Shown piece by piece: positions 9,795-20,242 of a stretch of DNA of 43,755 nt. The stretch is taken from NCBI GenBank assembly GCA_021324595.1, contig JAJPIV010000026.1:1-43755 (forward strand). Direction: 5' to 3'. The DNA comes from Actinomycetota bacterium. Its GTDB lineage: Bacteria; Actinomycetota; Actinomycetes; Streptosporangiales; Streptosporangiaceae. How positions within the stretch are numbered: the first letter of the stretch is position 1; each line of letters opens with the position of its first letter. The notes beneath the pieces were generated by a model. The model saw nothing but the letters and a program-made list of their open reading frames with translations. It ran no database searches and had not been told where the DNA came from. The position numbers and the translations under genes are program-made.

Positions 9795-11033
9795 GTGAGC
9801 ACGGGAAGCCATCCGTGGGGCCGGGTCGCGGAGGACGGCACCGTCTACGTGCGCACCGCAGCGGGCGAGCGCGTCGTCGGCATCTGGCAGGCCGGAAGCC
9901 CGGAGGAGGCCCTGGCATTCTTCACGCGGCGGTACGAGGCGCTGGCAACGGAGGTGGGGCTGCTCGAGCGGAGGATGGGCGCGGCCGGGCTGGCAGCCGG
10001 CCAGGCGAGGTCCACGATCGCGCGGCTGCGGGCCGCCGTGCAGGAGGCGAAGGCCGTCGGTGACCTCGGTGCCCTGCAGCGCAGGCTGGACGCGCTCGCC
10101 GACCGGGCCGACCAGATGCAGCACGAGCAGAAGGCGGCGCGCGAGCGGGCCAAGGCCGAGGCGATCGAGATCAAGGAGCGGATCGTCGGCGAGGCCGAGG
10201 AGCTGGCCGCGCACGCGACCCACTGGAAGTCGGCGGGCGAGCGCATGGCGCAGCTGCTGGAGGACTGGAAGGCCGCCCCGCACGGTGACCGGCAGCTCGA
10301 GGCCGGGCTGTGGAAGCGGATGTCCGCCGCGCGCACCGCGTTCGCCAAGCGCAGGAAGGCGTACTTCACCGCGCTGGAGCACGAGCGCGAGCAGGTGCGG
10401 GAGCGCAAGCGGCAGATTGTGGCCCGGGCCGAGGAGCTGTCGTCCTCCACCGACTGGACCGCCACCGCCGCCGCCTACCGCGCGCTGATGGCGGAGTGGA
10501 AGGAGGCGGGGCGAGCCGACAAGGTCGCCGAGGACGAGCTGTGGAAGCGGTTCCGTGCGGCTCAGGCGGCGTTCTTCGACGCGCGGTCCGCGGCGCTGGC
10601 GGCCAAGGACAACGAGCTGAGGGAGCGCGCCGCGGCCAAGGAGGAGCTGCTCGCCGAGGCCGAGCGGCTGCTCCCGGTCAGCGACGCCCGGGCCGCCCGC
10701 GCCGCGCTCCGCTCGATCCACCAGCGCTGGGACAAGATCGGCCCGGTGGCGCGGGAGGTGAGCGAGCGGCTGGAGAACGGGCTGCGCAGGGTCGATGAGG
10801 CGGTGCGGAAGGCGGAGGACATCCAGTGGCGCCGCTCCAGCCCGGAGGCGCTGTCCCGCGCCCGGGACACGGTTGACCAGATCCGCAGGACGATCAGCCA
10901 GCTCGAGGGGCAGATCGCCCGGGCCGCCGAGAGCGGCGACGAGACGGCGCTGCGGCGCCTGCGCCCGGCGCTGGCGGCCAGGCAGTCCTGGCTGGCCGAG
11001 GCCGAGAAGACGCTCGCCGACCTGACCGGGTGA
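9795..11033 (+). CDS. DUF349 repeat coiled-coil protein
   Basis: A protein of 412 residues. After a short N-terminal domain (WGRVAEDGTVYVRTAAGERVVG) it is almost entirely helical and charged. It carries repeated DUF349-type units such as WKSAGERMAQLLEDWKAAP, LWKRMSAARTAFAKRRKAYF, AYRALMAEWKEAGRA and IHQRWDKIGPV. No membrane segment or signal peptide is present, so it is cytoplasmic. DUF349 proteins are widespread next to relA in actinobacteria; their role is not established. GTG 9795 is preceded by GGGAGG with a 6-nt spacer. The gene converges on relA across the 0.9-kb degenerate region. Confidence 0.92.
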   Translation: MSTGSHPWGRVAEDGTVYVRTAAGERVVGIWQAGSPEEALAFFTRRYEALATEVGLLERRMGAAGLAAGQARSTIARLRAAVQEAKAVGDLGALQRRLDALADRADQMQHEQKAARERAKAEAIEIKERIVGEAEELAAHATHWKSAGERMAQLLEDWKAAPHGDRQLEAGLWKRMSAARTAFAKRRKAYFTALEHEREQVRERKRQIVARAEELSSSTDWTATAAAYRALMAEWKEAGRADKVAEDELWKRFRAAQAAFFDARSAALAAKDNELRERAAAKEELLAEAERLLPVSDARAARAALRSIHQRWDKIGPVAREVSERLENGLRRVDEAVRKAEDIQWRRSSPEALSRARDTVDQIRRTISQLEGQIARAAESGDETALRRLRPALAARQSWLAEAEKTLADLTG

Positions 11034-11062
11034 CCGTCCGCACCGCCAGCTCGCCGCCGCCG

Positions 11063-11095
11063 CCCGCCCGGCCGGCGGCTTCCCGCGCGGGCGGG
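11063..11095 (+). terminator. Possible hairpin terminator after the DUF349 gene
   Basis: The arm CCCGCCCG (11063-11070) pairs with CGGGCGGG (11088-11095), an 8-bp GC stem with a 17-nt loop about 30 nt after the DUF349 stop codon. There is no T-tract, as is usual in this base composition. GC-rich sequence makes chance hairpins common, so this is tentative. Confidence 0.35.
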
Positions 11096-11100
11096 TTGGA

Positions 11101-11240
11101 TGAGTTGCCCTGGTCGCGGGGTCTCTTGACGCGGTCGTGATTGCGCCGGGCGGGCCTGACGGCGCGGGGCGGGCGTGGTGCCTGCGGGGGGTTGAGGTTG
11201 CGCCTGCGGGCGATGCCGGCGATGACCGCCGCGCGGGCTG
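11101..11240 (-). repeat. Inverted diverged copy A, protein-like on the minus strand
   Basis: Read on the minus strand this segment encodes a peptide ending in ARRNHDRVKRPRDQG. It matches copy B at about 11735-11875 on the plus strand, where the corresponding peptide contains ARHNHNRVRKPGDHG. By eye the two copies share roughly 70% of bases, with conserved blocks such as TCAACCCCC, CGACCA and GTCA. The conserved reading frame suggests both derive from the C-terminal end of the same gene, in opposite orientations. I do not recognise the family. Confidence 0.6.
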
Positions 11241-11326
11241 CATCGGGGGGCTGAGGGGGGAAGGGCGGCCGGTGGCCCGGCGGGCGACGCGGACGGCCCG
11301 GGGGCGGGGCCCGTTCCCGCCTGGCG

Positions 11327-11640
11327 ATGGAGGTGATCAGCGCGATCAAGGCCCTGGACACGACCGCCGCCGCGACCGGGGATGCCGTGCGCTCAGCGGC
11401 GACCTGGCGGGCACCGGGTACCGGCCGCCGCCGCGACCGGGGATGCCGTACTCGATCTCCGAGGCCTGGGCGAGCGCGCATGGCGCGGATCCGGGCTCGG
11501 CCAGGGCGACGACATCGCCCGGCTCAGGTAGCAGATCACCGAACTCACCGAGGCCAGCCAGCTACTGCGGGCCGATGCCGCCGAGCGCGGCCAGGACCTG
11601 GCCGCCGCAACTGGGCCGCCGGCCCTGTCAGGGCCGTGCG
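11327..11640 (+). pseudogene. Frame-broken remnant of a coiled-coil protein gene
   Basis: The reconstructed peptide runs MEVISAIKALDTTAAATGDAV, then LDLRGLGERAWRGSG, then DDIARLR and QITELTEASQLLRAD. Two lesions are visible. First, a 25-bp sequence occurs at both 11364-11388 and 11425-11449, a 61-bp offset that shifts the frame by +1. Second, an in-frame TAG lies at 11529-11531 inside the coiled coil. The leucine/arginine pattern resembles small coiled-coil proteins that accompany recombinases or transposases, but I cannot name the family. No functional product is expected. Confidence 0.55.
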
Positions 11641-11734
11641 CCGAGCCGGTCAACGGCTGGGGTCATGCGATGGCAATGCGACAGGGGTGCGACGGAGCTT
11701 GGAGTGCTTCCCCCCTGAGCACCAGCAGCGCGTC

Positions 11735-11875
11735 CTGGCCACGGTCATGACAAAGATCACCCGCAACAAGCCTCAACCCCCGGCGGCGGCACCGCAGCTG
11801 CCACAGGGTCTCACGCGCGCCCGGCACAACCACAACCGGGTCAGAAAACCCGGCGACCACGGCACCTGCCCCGAC
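11735..11875 (+). repeat. Inverted diverged copy B, protein-like on the plus strand
   Basis: This is the partner of the copy at 11101-11240. In the plus frame it reads VMTKITRNKPQPPAAAPQLP and continues to NHNRVRKPGDHG. It ends about 80 bp before the relA stop codon. Together the two copies bracket the coiled-coil remnant in a head-out arrangement. This could reflect two insertions of the same element or one inversion. Confidence 0.6.
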
Positions 11876-11951
11876 GGGCCGCCCGCCATCGTTCTGGACA
11901 ACCTGCCGGACGGAGCCCTCGCAGCATGATCAACTTTCGCTCAGCATTGGG

Positions 11952-14315
<2,364 letters not shown>

Positions 14316-14344
14316 TGCCGCTCCTCGCGTCAATCGAAGCATTC

Positions 14345-14373
14345 AGTGTATCCGGGCCGACGCTCCGTCACAC
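14345..14373 (-). promoter_or_regulatory. Candidate relA promoter
   Basis: On the minus strand, TACACT (14350-14345) is preceded at a 17-nt spacing by GTGTGA (14373-14368). The -10 matches the TANNNT pattern, and the same hexamer occurs in the yajC promoter; the -35 is poor. Transcription would begin near 14337, giving a leader of about 22 nt to the GTG at 14315. That supports the chosen relA start. Confidence 0.35.
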
Positions 14374-14415
14374 ACTCGCGGCGCGGGCTGCCGCCCGCGG
14401 CGCCTTGCGGGCGCG

Positions 14416-14517
14416 GGCCCGCCGTGGCATCCGGCCCGCCGTGGCATCCGGCCCGCCGTGGCATCCGGCCCGCCGCGGCATCCGGCCAGCCGCGGCATCC
14501 GGCCAGCCGCGGCGCCC
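14416..14517. repeat. Six tandem copies of a 17-bp repeat between apt and relA
   Basis: Units start at 14416, 14433, 14450, 14467, 14484 and 14501. The first three are identical (GGCCCGCCGTGGCATCC). The fourth changes T to C, and the last two also change CCG to CAG, so divergence increases toward the apt stop codon at 14520-14522. The array lies in untranslated sequence between apt and the relA promoter. It resembles minisatellite-type intergenic repeats and could vary in number between strains. Confidence 0.9.
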
Positions 14518-14519
14518 GG

Positions 14520-15101
14520 TCAGAGGCCGAGCACCGCCCGGACCGTCAGGCCGGGCAGATTCGCCCGCCCGCCCAGGAAGCCGAGCTCGATCAGGACGCT
14601 CAGCGCGGTCACCTCGGCACCGCACCGGCGGATCAGCTCGGCGGTCGCCGCGGCCGTCCCCCCGGTGGCCAGCACGTCATCGACCAGCAGCACCCGATCC
14701 CCCGGGGCGAATGCGTCCACGTGGACCTCGACGGTCGCGGTTCCGTATTCCAGCTCGTAGCTCTGCGCGTGGGTCGGGCCGGGAAGCTTGCCGTGCTTGC
14801 GCACCGGGACGAACCCGACGCCCAGCCGGCAGGCCACCGGGGCGGCCAGGATGAAGCCGCGGGCCTCGATCCCGGCCACCTTGTCGACGCCCTCATGGCC
14901 CGCGGCGAGCGCGGCGACCGCCGTGCCGAACGCGGTAGCATCCGCGAGCAGCGGGGTGATGTCCTTAAACACCACGCCAGGCTCCGGGTAGTCGGGGACG
15001 TCCCGGATCAGGCCGGCCAGCGCCGTGGCCGGGTCGGGACCGGCGGGCGGCTCCGCCGGCGCCCCGCGGAACGCCAGTCCCTCGGCCTGCGCCGCGGCCA
15101 C
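14520..15101 (-). CDS. apt: Adenine phosphoribosyltransferase
   Basis: A protein of 193 residues. It has the PRPP-binding motif VLLVDDVLATGGTA, the APT-type N-terminal segment IRDVPDYPEPGVVFKDITPLL and the adenine-site region VAGIEARGFILAAPVA. It salvages adenine to AMP. The GTG 15101 start lies 3 nt after the secF stop. The first ~25 residues are low complexity and a downstream start cannot be excluded. Its position between secF and relA is the common actinobacterial order. Confidence 0.95.
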   Translation of the reverse strand: MAAAQAEGLAFRGAPAEPPAGPDPATALAGLIRDVPDYPEPGVVFKDITPLLADATAFGTAVAALAAGHEGVDKVAGIEARGFILAAPVACRLGVGFVPVRKHGKLPGPTHAQSYELEYGTATVEVHVDAFAPGDRVLLVDDVLATGGTAAATAELIRRCGAEVTALSVLIELGFLGGRANLPGLTVRAVLGL

Positions 15102-15104
15102 GGC

Positions 15105-16499
15105 CTACCGCCGCTTCTTCTTGCCCGACGGGCGCCGCTGCGCCGAGCCGGCGCGCCTCGGCTGCTGCCTGGGCCCGGTGACCCTGCGCCCTGAGCTGCC
15201 GGCCGCCCGTCCCGCGGCGACCGGCGCGGCCTCGGGCTCGCCGGGCGCGGCGTCGTCCTCGCGCTCGTCCGGCACCGGGTCCCCCGGGCCGGGCTGGCCG
15301 CCCGAGGCGCTCCGCCCGGCAGCCGGGACGCCGCCCGTACCCAGGGCATCCCCGTCGGCCGCGCCGCGCCGCCCCGGGCCCGGGCCTGCCGCCGCCCCGG
15401 GCGCGGCCGGATCGCCCCCGGCCGCCGGGGTCGCGACGGCATCCGTCACGCCGCCGGCGCCCGCCGCGGCCTTCGCCTGCCGCTTGAGGCTGCCCGCCCG
15501 CTGCGCGACCTGCTTGGCCAGCTGCCGGTACTCGGGCTGGCGCTCCTTCAGGTCGGCCAGGACCGGGGTCGCGATGCAGATCGAGGAGTAGGTGCCGGAC
15601 AGCATCCCGACGAACAGCACCAGCGACAGGTCCTTGAGCTCGCCGTTGCCGAGCAGCGTGACGCTCACCGCCAGGATCGCCACCACCGGGAGCAGCGCGA
15701 TCAGCGAGGTGTTGATCGAGCGGACCAGGGTCTGGTTCAGCGCGAGGTTCGCGGCCTCGCTGTAGGTGGCCCGCCGGGTCGCGAGCAGGCCGGCGGTGTT
15801 CTCCCTCACCTTGTCGAACACCACCACGGTGTCGTAGAGGGAGTACCCGAGGATGGTGAGCAGCCCGATCACGGTGGCCGGGCTCACCTGGAAGCCGAGC
15901 AGCGCGTAGATGCCGACCGTGATCACGATGTCGTGGGCGAGCGCGACCAGCGCGGCCGTAGCCATCCGCCACTCGAACGCGACCGTCAGGTAGAGCACGA
16001 TCACGACCAGGAACGCGATCAGCGCCTGGAGCGCCTTGTCCAGGATCTGCGCGCCCCAGCTCGCGCCGACCGCCTGCAGGCTGACCTGGTCGCGTGGCAG
16101 GCCGAACCTGGCCGCGACCGCGTCCTGGATGGCGAACTCGGTCCGCTGCCCGAGCACGGGGGTCTGCACCGTCCAGCCGGACCGGCCGACCCGCTGGACG
16201 GTGATCGTGCTGCCGCTGCCCGCGCCGACGAACGTGTCGGTCACCTGGGACTGCGTCACGCTCGCCGAGGTGGTGAACTTGTAGACCTCGCCGCCCTTGA
16301 AGTCGACGCTGTAGGACAGGCCGCGGATCGCCAGCGCCGCGATCGCGACGACCAGGATCACGCCGGAGAGCGTGTACCACAGCCGGCGGCGGCCGACGAA
16401 GTCGATGGAGACCTCACCGCGGTAGAGCCGCCCGCCGATCGCGCCGATCCGGCCGATCGCGCCGAGCTGGCCAGCCGCGGCGGTGCCGCGCGGTGCCAT
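15105..16499 (-). CDS. secF: Protein translocase subunit SecF
   Basis: A protein of 464 residues. The first membrane helix follows DFVGRRRLWYTLSG. The GLSYSVDFKGGE segment (Sec_GG motif) opens the large external loop, and the five-helix SecD/SecF core includes LTILGYSLYDTVVVFDKVREN. The C-terminal ~130 residues are a cytoplasmic Pro/Gly/Ala-rich tail ending in a Lys/Arg cluster (KKKRR). SecF works with SecD to pull exported proteins using the proton gradient. ATG 16499 overlaps the secD stop by 1 nt and has GGGAGG upstream. Confidence 0.95.
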   Translation of the reverse strand: MAPRGTAAAGQLGAIGRIGAIGGRLYRGEVSIDFVGRRRLWYTLSGVILVVAIAALAIRGLSYSVDFKGGEVYKFTTSASVTQSQVTDTFVGAGSGSTITVQRVGRSGWTVQTPVLGQRTEFAIQDAVAARFGLPRDQVSLQAVGASWGAQILDKALQALIAFLVVIVLYLTVAFEWRMATAALVALAHDIVITVGIYALLGFQVSPATVIGLLTILGYSLYDTVVVFDKVRENTAGLLATRRATYSEAANLALNQTLVRSINTSLIALLPVVAILAVSVTLLGNGELKDLSLVLFVGMLSGTYSSICIATPVLADLKERQPEYRQLAKQVAQRAGSLKRQAKAAAGAGGVTDAVATPAAGGDPAAPGAAAGPGPGRRGAADGDALGTGGVPAAGRSASGGQPGPGDPVPDEREDDAAPGEPEAAPVAAGRAAGSSGRRVTGPRQQPRRAGSAQRRPSGKKKRR

Positions 16500-18529
16500 C
16501 ACGCCTCCCTCGGGGTGATCGCGCCCCGGGCGCCGGCGGCTCCCGGGGCGCCCGGGGCTCCTGGGGCCGCTGACGCCGCCGCGCCCGGCGCGGGCCTGGA
16601 GGCCGGCCGCGTGCCGCGCCACGGGGACCGCGCCCCGAGCCGCGCCGGGTCGAGCCCGGAGAGCCGGTGGCCGCCCCCGTAGAACCTCGTCCTGGCCAGG
16701 AGCGTGACCATCGGCTTGGTGAACAGGAACACGACCACGATGTCGATCAGCGTGGTGAGCCCGAGTGTGAACGCGAAGCCCCGCACGTCGCTGATCGCGA
16801 AGATGTACAGCAGCAGCGCGGCGAGGAAGCTGACGGTGTCGGAGACCAGGATCGTCCGCCTGGCCCGCTGCCAGCCCCGCTCCACCGCGGCCCGCAGCGA
16901 CCTGCCCTCCCGCACCTCGTCACGGAGCCGCTCGAAGTAGACGACGAACGAGTCCGCGGTGATGCCGATCGCGACGATCAGCCCGGCCACGCCCGCCAGG
17001 GAGAGGGTGTAGCCCTGGTACTTGGACAGCAGGATCACCGACAGCCAGGTCAGCAGCGCCGACGTGGCCAGGCTGAGCACCGAGACCAGCGCCAGGCCGC
17101 GGTAGTAGAGCAGCGAGTAGATCACCACGAGGCACAGCCCGACCGCCGCCGCGATCAGGCCCGCGTCGAGCTGCGCGGATCCGAGCTGGGCGGAGACCGA
17201 CTGGACCGTCTGGCTCTGGAAGCTCAGCGGCAGCGCCCCGTACTTGAGCACGTTGGCCAGGTCCGTGGCGGACTTCTGGGTGAAGTTGCCGCTGATCTGC
17301 CCCCGGCCGGTGGTGATCGGCTGCTGCACGAACGGGGCCGAGATGACCTTCCCGTCGAGCACGATCGCGAAGTTGTCGAGCACCGAGGTCGGCTGGCCGG
17401 TCGAGGGATTGAAGTACGTGTTGTACATCCGCGTGGTCTGGGTGCCGAACGCCTTGGTGCCCTGGCCGTTCAGGTTGAAGTCGACCACCCACTGGCCGGT
17501 GTTCGGGTCCACCCCGGCGCTCGGCGACTGCAGCCAGGTGCCGAGCACGATCGCCGGGCCGAGCACGTACTTGACGCCGCTGGAGTCGCACGCGACGATC
17601 TGCGCGCCCGGGGAGTTCCAGCGGTTCGAGGCGTCGCCGTAGACCGCGGCCTGCCAGTTCTTGTTCGCGCAGTCCAGCTTCTTGAACAGGGCGAGCGCGG
17701 CCGGCTTGACCAGGCCGGCGTCGCCGGTCACATAGAGCGGCGCCGGGGAGGAGCCGGCCGGGGCCGGGCTGGTGCGGCCCGCCGATGGCGTGGCGCTGGC
17801 CGAGGGGGAGGCGCTGCCGGAAGCCTTCGGGCGCGCCGGGGAGGAGGCGGCACGCGATGGCGAGGAGCCCGGCGACGCGGAGGAGCCCGGCGACGCGGAG
17901 GAGCCCGGCGACGCGGAGGAGCCCGGCGACGCGGAGGGGCTCGGCGACGGGCTCGGGGTGACCGCGGGGGCGGCCGACGGCAGGCCGGGGCCCGCGGGCC
18001 TGCTGCCGGCCGCGCACTGCGCGGCGCCGGGGACGATGGTCGTGCAGAGCAGCACCTGCCGGAACCTCAGCTGCGCGGCGGTCAGCAGGGGCGCGATCTG
18101 CTCGGCGCTCTTGCCGGGGATCGAGATGTTGATGTACTGGGATCCCTGCTGCTGCACGGTCGCCCCGGTGACGCCGGTTCCGTTCACGCGGCTCAGGAGG
18201 ATCCCGATCGCCGTGCTCATCTCCGCCGAGCTCGGCACCCCGCCGTTGGGCGCGACGGCCTTGAGCGTGATCGTCGTCCCGCTGGACAGGTCCAGGCCGA
18301 GGCCCACCCTGAACCTGGTGTGCCATAGCCCCGGGTGGAGCAGCGTCCCGCCGACCACCGCAAGGAACATCACGATGATCAGCGCCGCGAGCGCCGCCAG
18401 GTGCCGCCCGGGCCGCGAGATCGTCACGCCGCCCCCCGGCCTGGACCCGCCCGCCGCCCGGGGCCCGCCGCCGCGAGGCCCCGGTGAGGAACCGCCCGAC
18501 CAGGATGGTCTGTCGCTTGGGGGAGCCAC
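16499..18529 (-). CDS. secD: Protein translocase subunit SecD
   Basis: A protein of 676 residues. The N-terminal helix (ALAALIIVMFLAVVGG) is followed by the external P1 region with GLGLDLSSGTTITLK. A Ser/Pro/Ala-rich insertion (about residues 170-255) contains the ASPGSS repeats. The rest of P1 contains VVDFNLNGQGTKAFG and VQQPITTGRGQISG. The six-helix core includes LAGVAGLIVAIGITADSFVVYFERLRDE. GTG 18529 is used, but its ribosome binding site is weak. GTG 18427 (MTISRPGRHLAAL), just before the first helix, is a credible alternative. It lies 40 nt after yajC and is coupled to secF. Confidence 0.93.
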   Translation of the reverse strand: MAPPSDRPSWSGGSSPGPRGGGPRAAGGSRPGGGVTISRPGRHLAALAALIIVMFLAVVGGTLLHPGLWHTRFRVGLGLDLSSGTTITLKAVAPNGGVPSSAEMSTAIGILLSRVNGTGVTGATVQQQGSQYINISIPGKSAEQIAPLLTAAQLRFRQVLLCTTIVPGAAQCAAGSRPAGPGLPSAAPAVTPSPSPSPSASPGSSASPGSSASPGSSASPGSSPSRAASSPARPKASGSASPSASATPSAGRTSPAPAGSSPAPLYVTGDAGLVKPAALALFKKLDCANKNWQAAVYGDASNRWNSPGAQIVACDSSGVKYVLGPAIVLGTWLQSPSAGVDPNTGQWVVDFNLNGQGTKAFGTQTTRMYNTYFNPSTGQPTSVLDNFAIVLDGKVISAPFVQQPITTGRGQISGNFTQKSATDLANVLKYGALPLSFQSQTVQSVSAQLGSAQLDAGLIAAAVGLCLVVIYSLLYYRGLALVSVLSLATSALLTWLSVILLSKYQGYTLSLAGVAGLIVAIGITADSFVVYFERLRDEVREGRSLRAAVERGWQRARRTILVSDTVSFLAALLLYIFAISDVRGFAFTLGLTTLIDIVVVFLFTKPMVTLLARTRFYGGGHRLSGLDPARLGARSPWRGTRPASRPAPGAAASAAPGAPGAPGAAGARGAITPREA
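17862..17951 (-). repeat. 18-bp tandem repeat encoding ASPGSS in SecD
   Basis: Four perfect 18-bp units (17862-17879, 17880-17897, 17898-17915, 17916-17933) are followed by a degenerate fifth to 17951. Each unit encodes six residues, so copy changes would keep the frame. The repeats fall in the disordered insertion of the extracytoplasmic P1 domain. Confidence 0.9.
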
Positions 18530-18569
18530 CTGTCCCTAGTCCTTAGCTCGATCGGGCCCTGACGGGCTG

Positions 18570-18980
18570 CTAGCCGTTGCGGTCCTTGACTTCCCTGTCC
18601 TCGCCCACCGGCTGGCTCTCGGGCGCGCCGGAGCCGTCCGCGGCCGATCCCGCGGCCGCGCCGGCCGTCACGTCCTCATCCGGCGGGAGGACGTCCATGA
18701 TCGCCCGGCGCAGCATCCGCACCTGGACGCCGGGCGCGATCTCGACCACGACGTCCCGGTCATCGCCGGAGACCACCGTGCCATACAGGCCCGCCGTGGT
18801 GCGGATCTTCTGGCCGGGCACGACCTCCTGCTGCATCTGCATGGCGCGGCGCTGCCGGTTGCGCTGCGGGCGGATCATCAGGACGTAGAACAGGCCGATG
18901 AGCACGATCAGGACGATGAAGAACAGCGGGCTGGTGCCCTGCGTGGTGCTCTTCGCGGCGGCGAGAATCAGTGTCCCCAT
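18570..18980 (-). CDS. yajC: Sec translocon accessory protein YajC
   Basis: A protein of 136 residues. One transmembrane helix (about residues 19-36, LFFIVLIVLIGLFYVLM) is followed by the family signature IRPQRNRQRR and the small domain VVPGQKIRTTAGLYGTVVSGD. An acidic, Gly/Ala-rich tail closes it. YajC associates with SecD and SecF. ATG 18980 has AAGGAAG upstream. It is the first gene of yajC-secD-secF-apt(-relA), and the 212 nt before it contain the best promoter in the window. Confidence 0.95.
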   Translation of the reverse strand: MGTLILAAAKSTTQGTSPLFFIVLIVLIGLFYVLMIRPQRNRQRRAMQMQQEVVPGQKIRTTAGLYGTVVSGDDRDVVVEIAPGVQVRMLRRAIMDVLPPDEDVTAGAAAGSAADGSGAPESQPVGEDREVKDRNG

Positions 18981-19085
18981 CGCGGGGCTTCCTTCCAGTT
19001 GATGAGCGCAGCGACCAGTCACAGCCAGGCGCGGCGCCGGCGGTGCGGCGCCGGCCCCGGGCTGCTGGAGAAGGCCAACTGCCGA

Positions 19086-19114
19086 AGTGTAGCGGCGTGG
19101 CTGCCGCGTACCAA
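19086..19114 (-). promoter_or_regulatory. Promoter for the yajC-secD-secF-apt operon
   Basis: On the minus strand, TTGGTA (19114-19109) and TACACT (19091-19086) are separated by exactly 17 nt. Both hexamers fit the principal (HrdB/SigA-like) promoter pattern. The start of transcription would be about 100 nt upstream of the yajC ATG and downstream of the ruvB stop codon, where an operon boundary is expected. Confidence 0.6.
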
Positions 19115-19192
19115 CAGGCTACGGCGTCCGCGCAGTGATCGTGACCACCGGCAGCCGCGGGGGCAGGGACGGCGGGCACCGGCGCCGCGAGG

Positions 19193-20242
19193 TCAGTCGA
19201 AGAGCGTGATCACGGCGTCGGGCTGCCCGGCCTGGGCCGGCGGGCTCAGGCCGAGATGGGTCCACGCGGCCGGCGTCGCCACGCGGCCGCGCGGCGTGCG
19301 GGCGATGAACCCGGCTCTGACCAGGAACGGCTCGGCGACCACCGCGACGGTCTCGGCCTCCTCCCCCACGGCCACCGCCAGCGTCGACAGGCCGACCGGC
19401 CCGCCGCCGAACCGGCGGACCAGCACGCTCAGCACCTCCCGGTCGAGCCTGTCGAGACCGATCTCGTCCACCTCGTACAGCTCGAGCGCGGCCCGCGCGG
19501 CCTGCCGGGTGACCACTCCGTCGCCGCGCACCTCGGCGAAGTCCCGCACCCGGCGCAGCAGCCGGTTCGCGATCCTCGGCGTCCCCCTGGCGCGGCCCGC
19601 GATCTCGTCCGCGCCGTCGTCGCGCAGCGGGACGCCCAGCAGCCCCGCCGAGCGGCGGATGATCACGCCGAGCTCGGCCGGGTCGTAGAACTCCAGGTGG
19701 CCGGTGAACCCGAACCTGTCCCGCAGCGGCGCGGGCAGCAGCCCGGCCCGGGTGGTCGCCCCCACCAGCGTGAACGGCGCGATGTCGAGGGCCACGGCGG
19801 TCGCCCCCGGGCCCTTGCCCAGCATCACGTCTACCCGGAAGTCCTCCATCGCCAGGTAGAGCATCTCCTCGGCGGGCCGCGCCAGGCGGTGGATCTCATC
19901 GATGAACACGACCTCGCCCCCGGTCAGCGAGGTGAGCACGGAGGCCAGGTCGCCGGCCCGCTCGATCGCCGGGCCGCTGGTGATCCGCAGCGGCGCGCCG
20001 AGCTCGGCGGCGATGATCATCGCGATCGTCGTCTTGCCCAGTCCCGGGGGCCCGGACAGGAGCACGTGGTCCGGGGCCTTGCGCCGCCGCAGGGCTCCTT
20101 CGAGGACGAGCGACAGCTGCTCGCGGAGCCGGGGCTGGCCGACGAACTCCGCGAGCTGCCGCGGCCGCAGGGCGCCCTCGATCTGCCGCTCGTCCAGGCC
20201 GGCGAGGGGGGAGACGATCCGCTCCGGGTGGCCGTCGCTCAC
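19193..20242 (-). CDS. ruvB: Holliday junction branch migration helicase RuvB
   Basis: An AAA+ ATPase of 349 residues. Walker A is GPPGLGKTT, Walker [11 protein letters not shown], sensor 1 LVGATTRAG and the arginine finger region APLRDRFG. The C-terminal winged helix includes [17 protein letters not shown]. RuvB hexamers drive branch migration with RuvA. GTG 20242 overlaps the ruvA stop (GTGA), so translation is coupled. It is the last gene of ruvC-ruvA-ruvB. Confidence 0.98.
   Translation of the reverse strand: MSDGHPERIVSPLAGLDERQIEGALRPRQLAEFVGQPRLREQLSLVLEGALRRRKAPDHVLLSGPPGLGKTTIAMIIAAELGAPLRITSGPAIERAGDLASVLTSLTGGEVVFIDEIHRLARPAEEMLYLAMEDFRVDVMLGKGPGATAVALDIAPFTLVGATTRAGLLPAPLRDRFGFTGHLEFYDPAELGVIIRRSAGLLGVPLRDDGADEIAGRARGTPRIANRLLRRVRDFAEVRGDGVVTRQAARAALELYEVDEIGLDRLDREVLSVLVRRFGGGPVGLSTLAVAVGEEAETVAVVAEPFLVRAGFIARTPRGRVATPAAWTHLGLSPPAQAGQPDAVITLFD

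Larger units (their letters stand above)
11034..11951. other. Degenerate non-coding region between DUF349 gene and relA
   Basis: These 918 bp hold no intact gene on either strand. They contain a GC-rich hairpin just after the DUF349 stop codon, a pair of diverged inverted copies (about 11101-11240 and 11735-11875), and between them a frame-broken coiled-coil gene remnant with 25-bp direct repeats. The mixture of recognisable but interrupted coding signals points to an old, decaying insertion between two convergent genes. The mobile family could not be identified by eye. Confidence 0.7.

Noticed and set aside
14416-14517. CRISPR-like array
   Set aside because: The 17-bp units abut with no spacers and no cas genes are near, so it is a simple tandem repeat.
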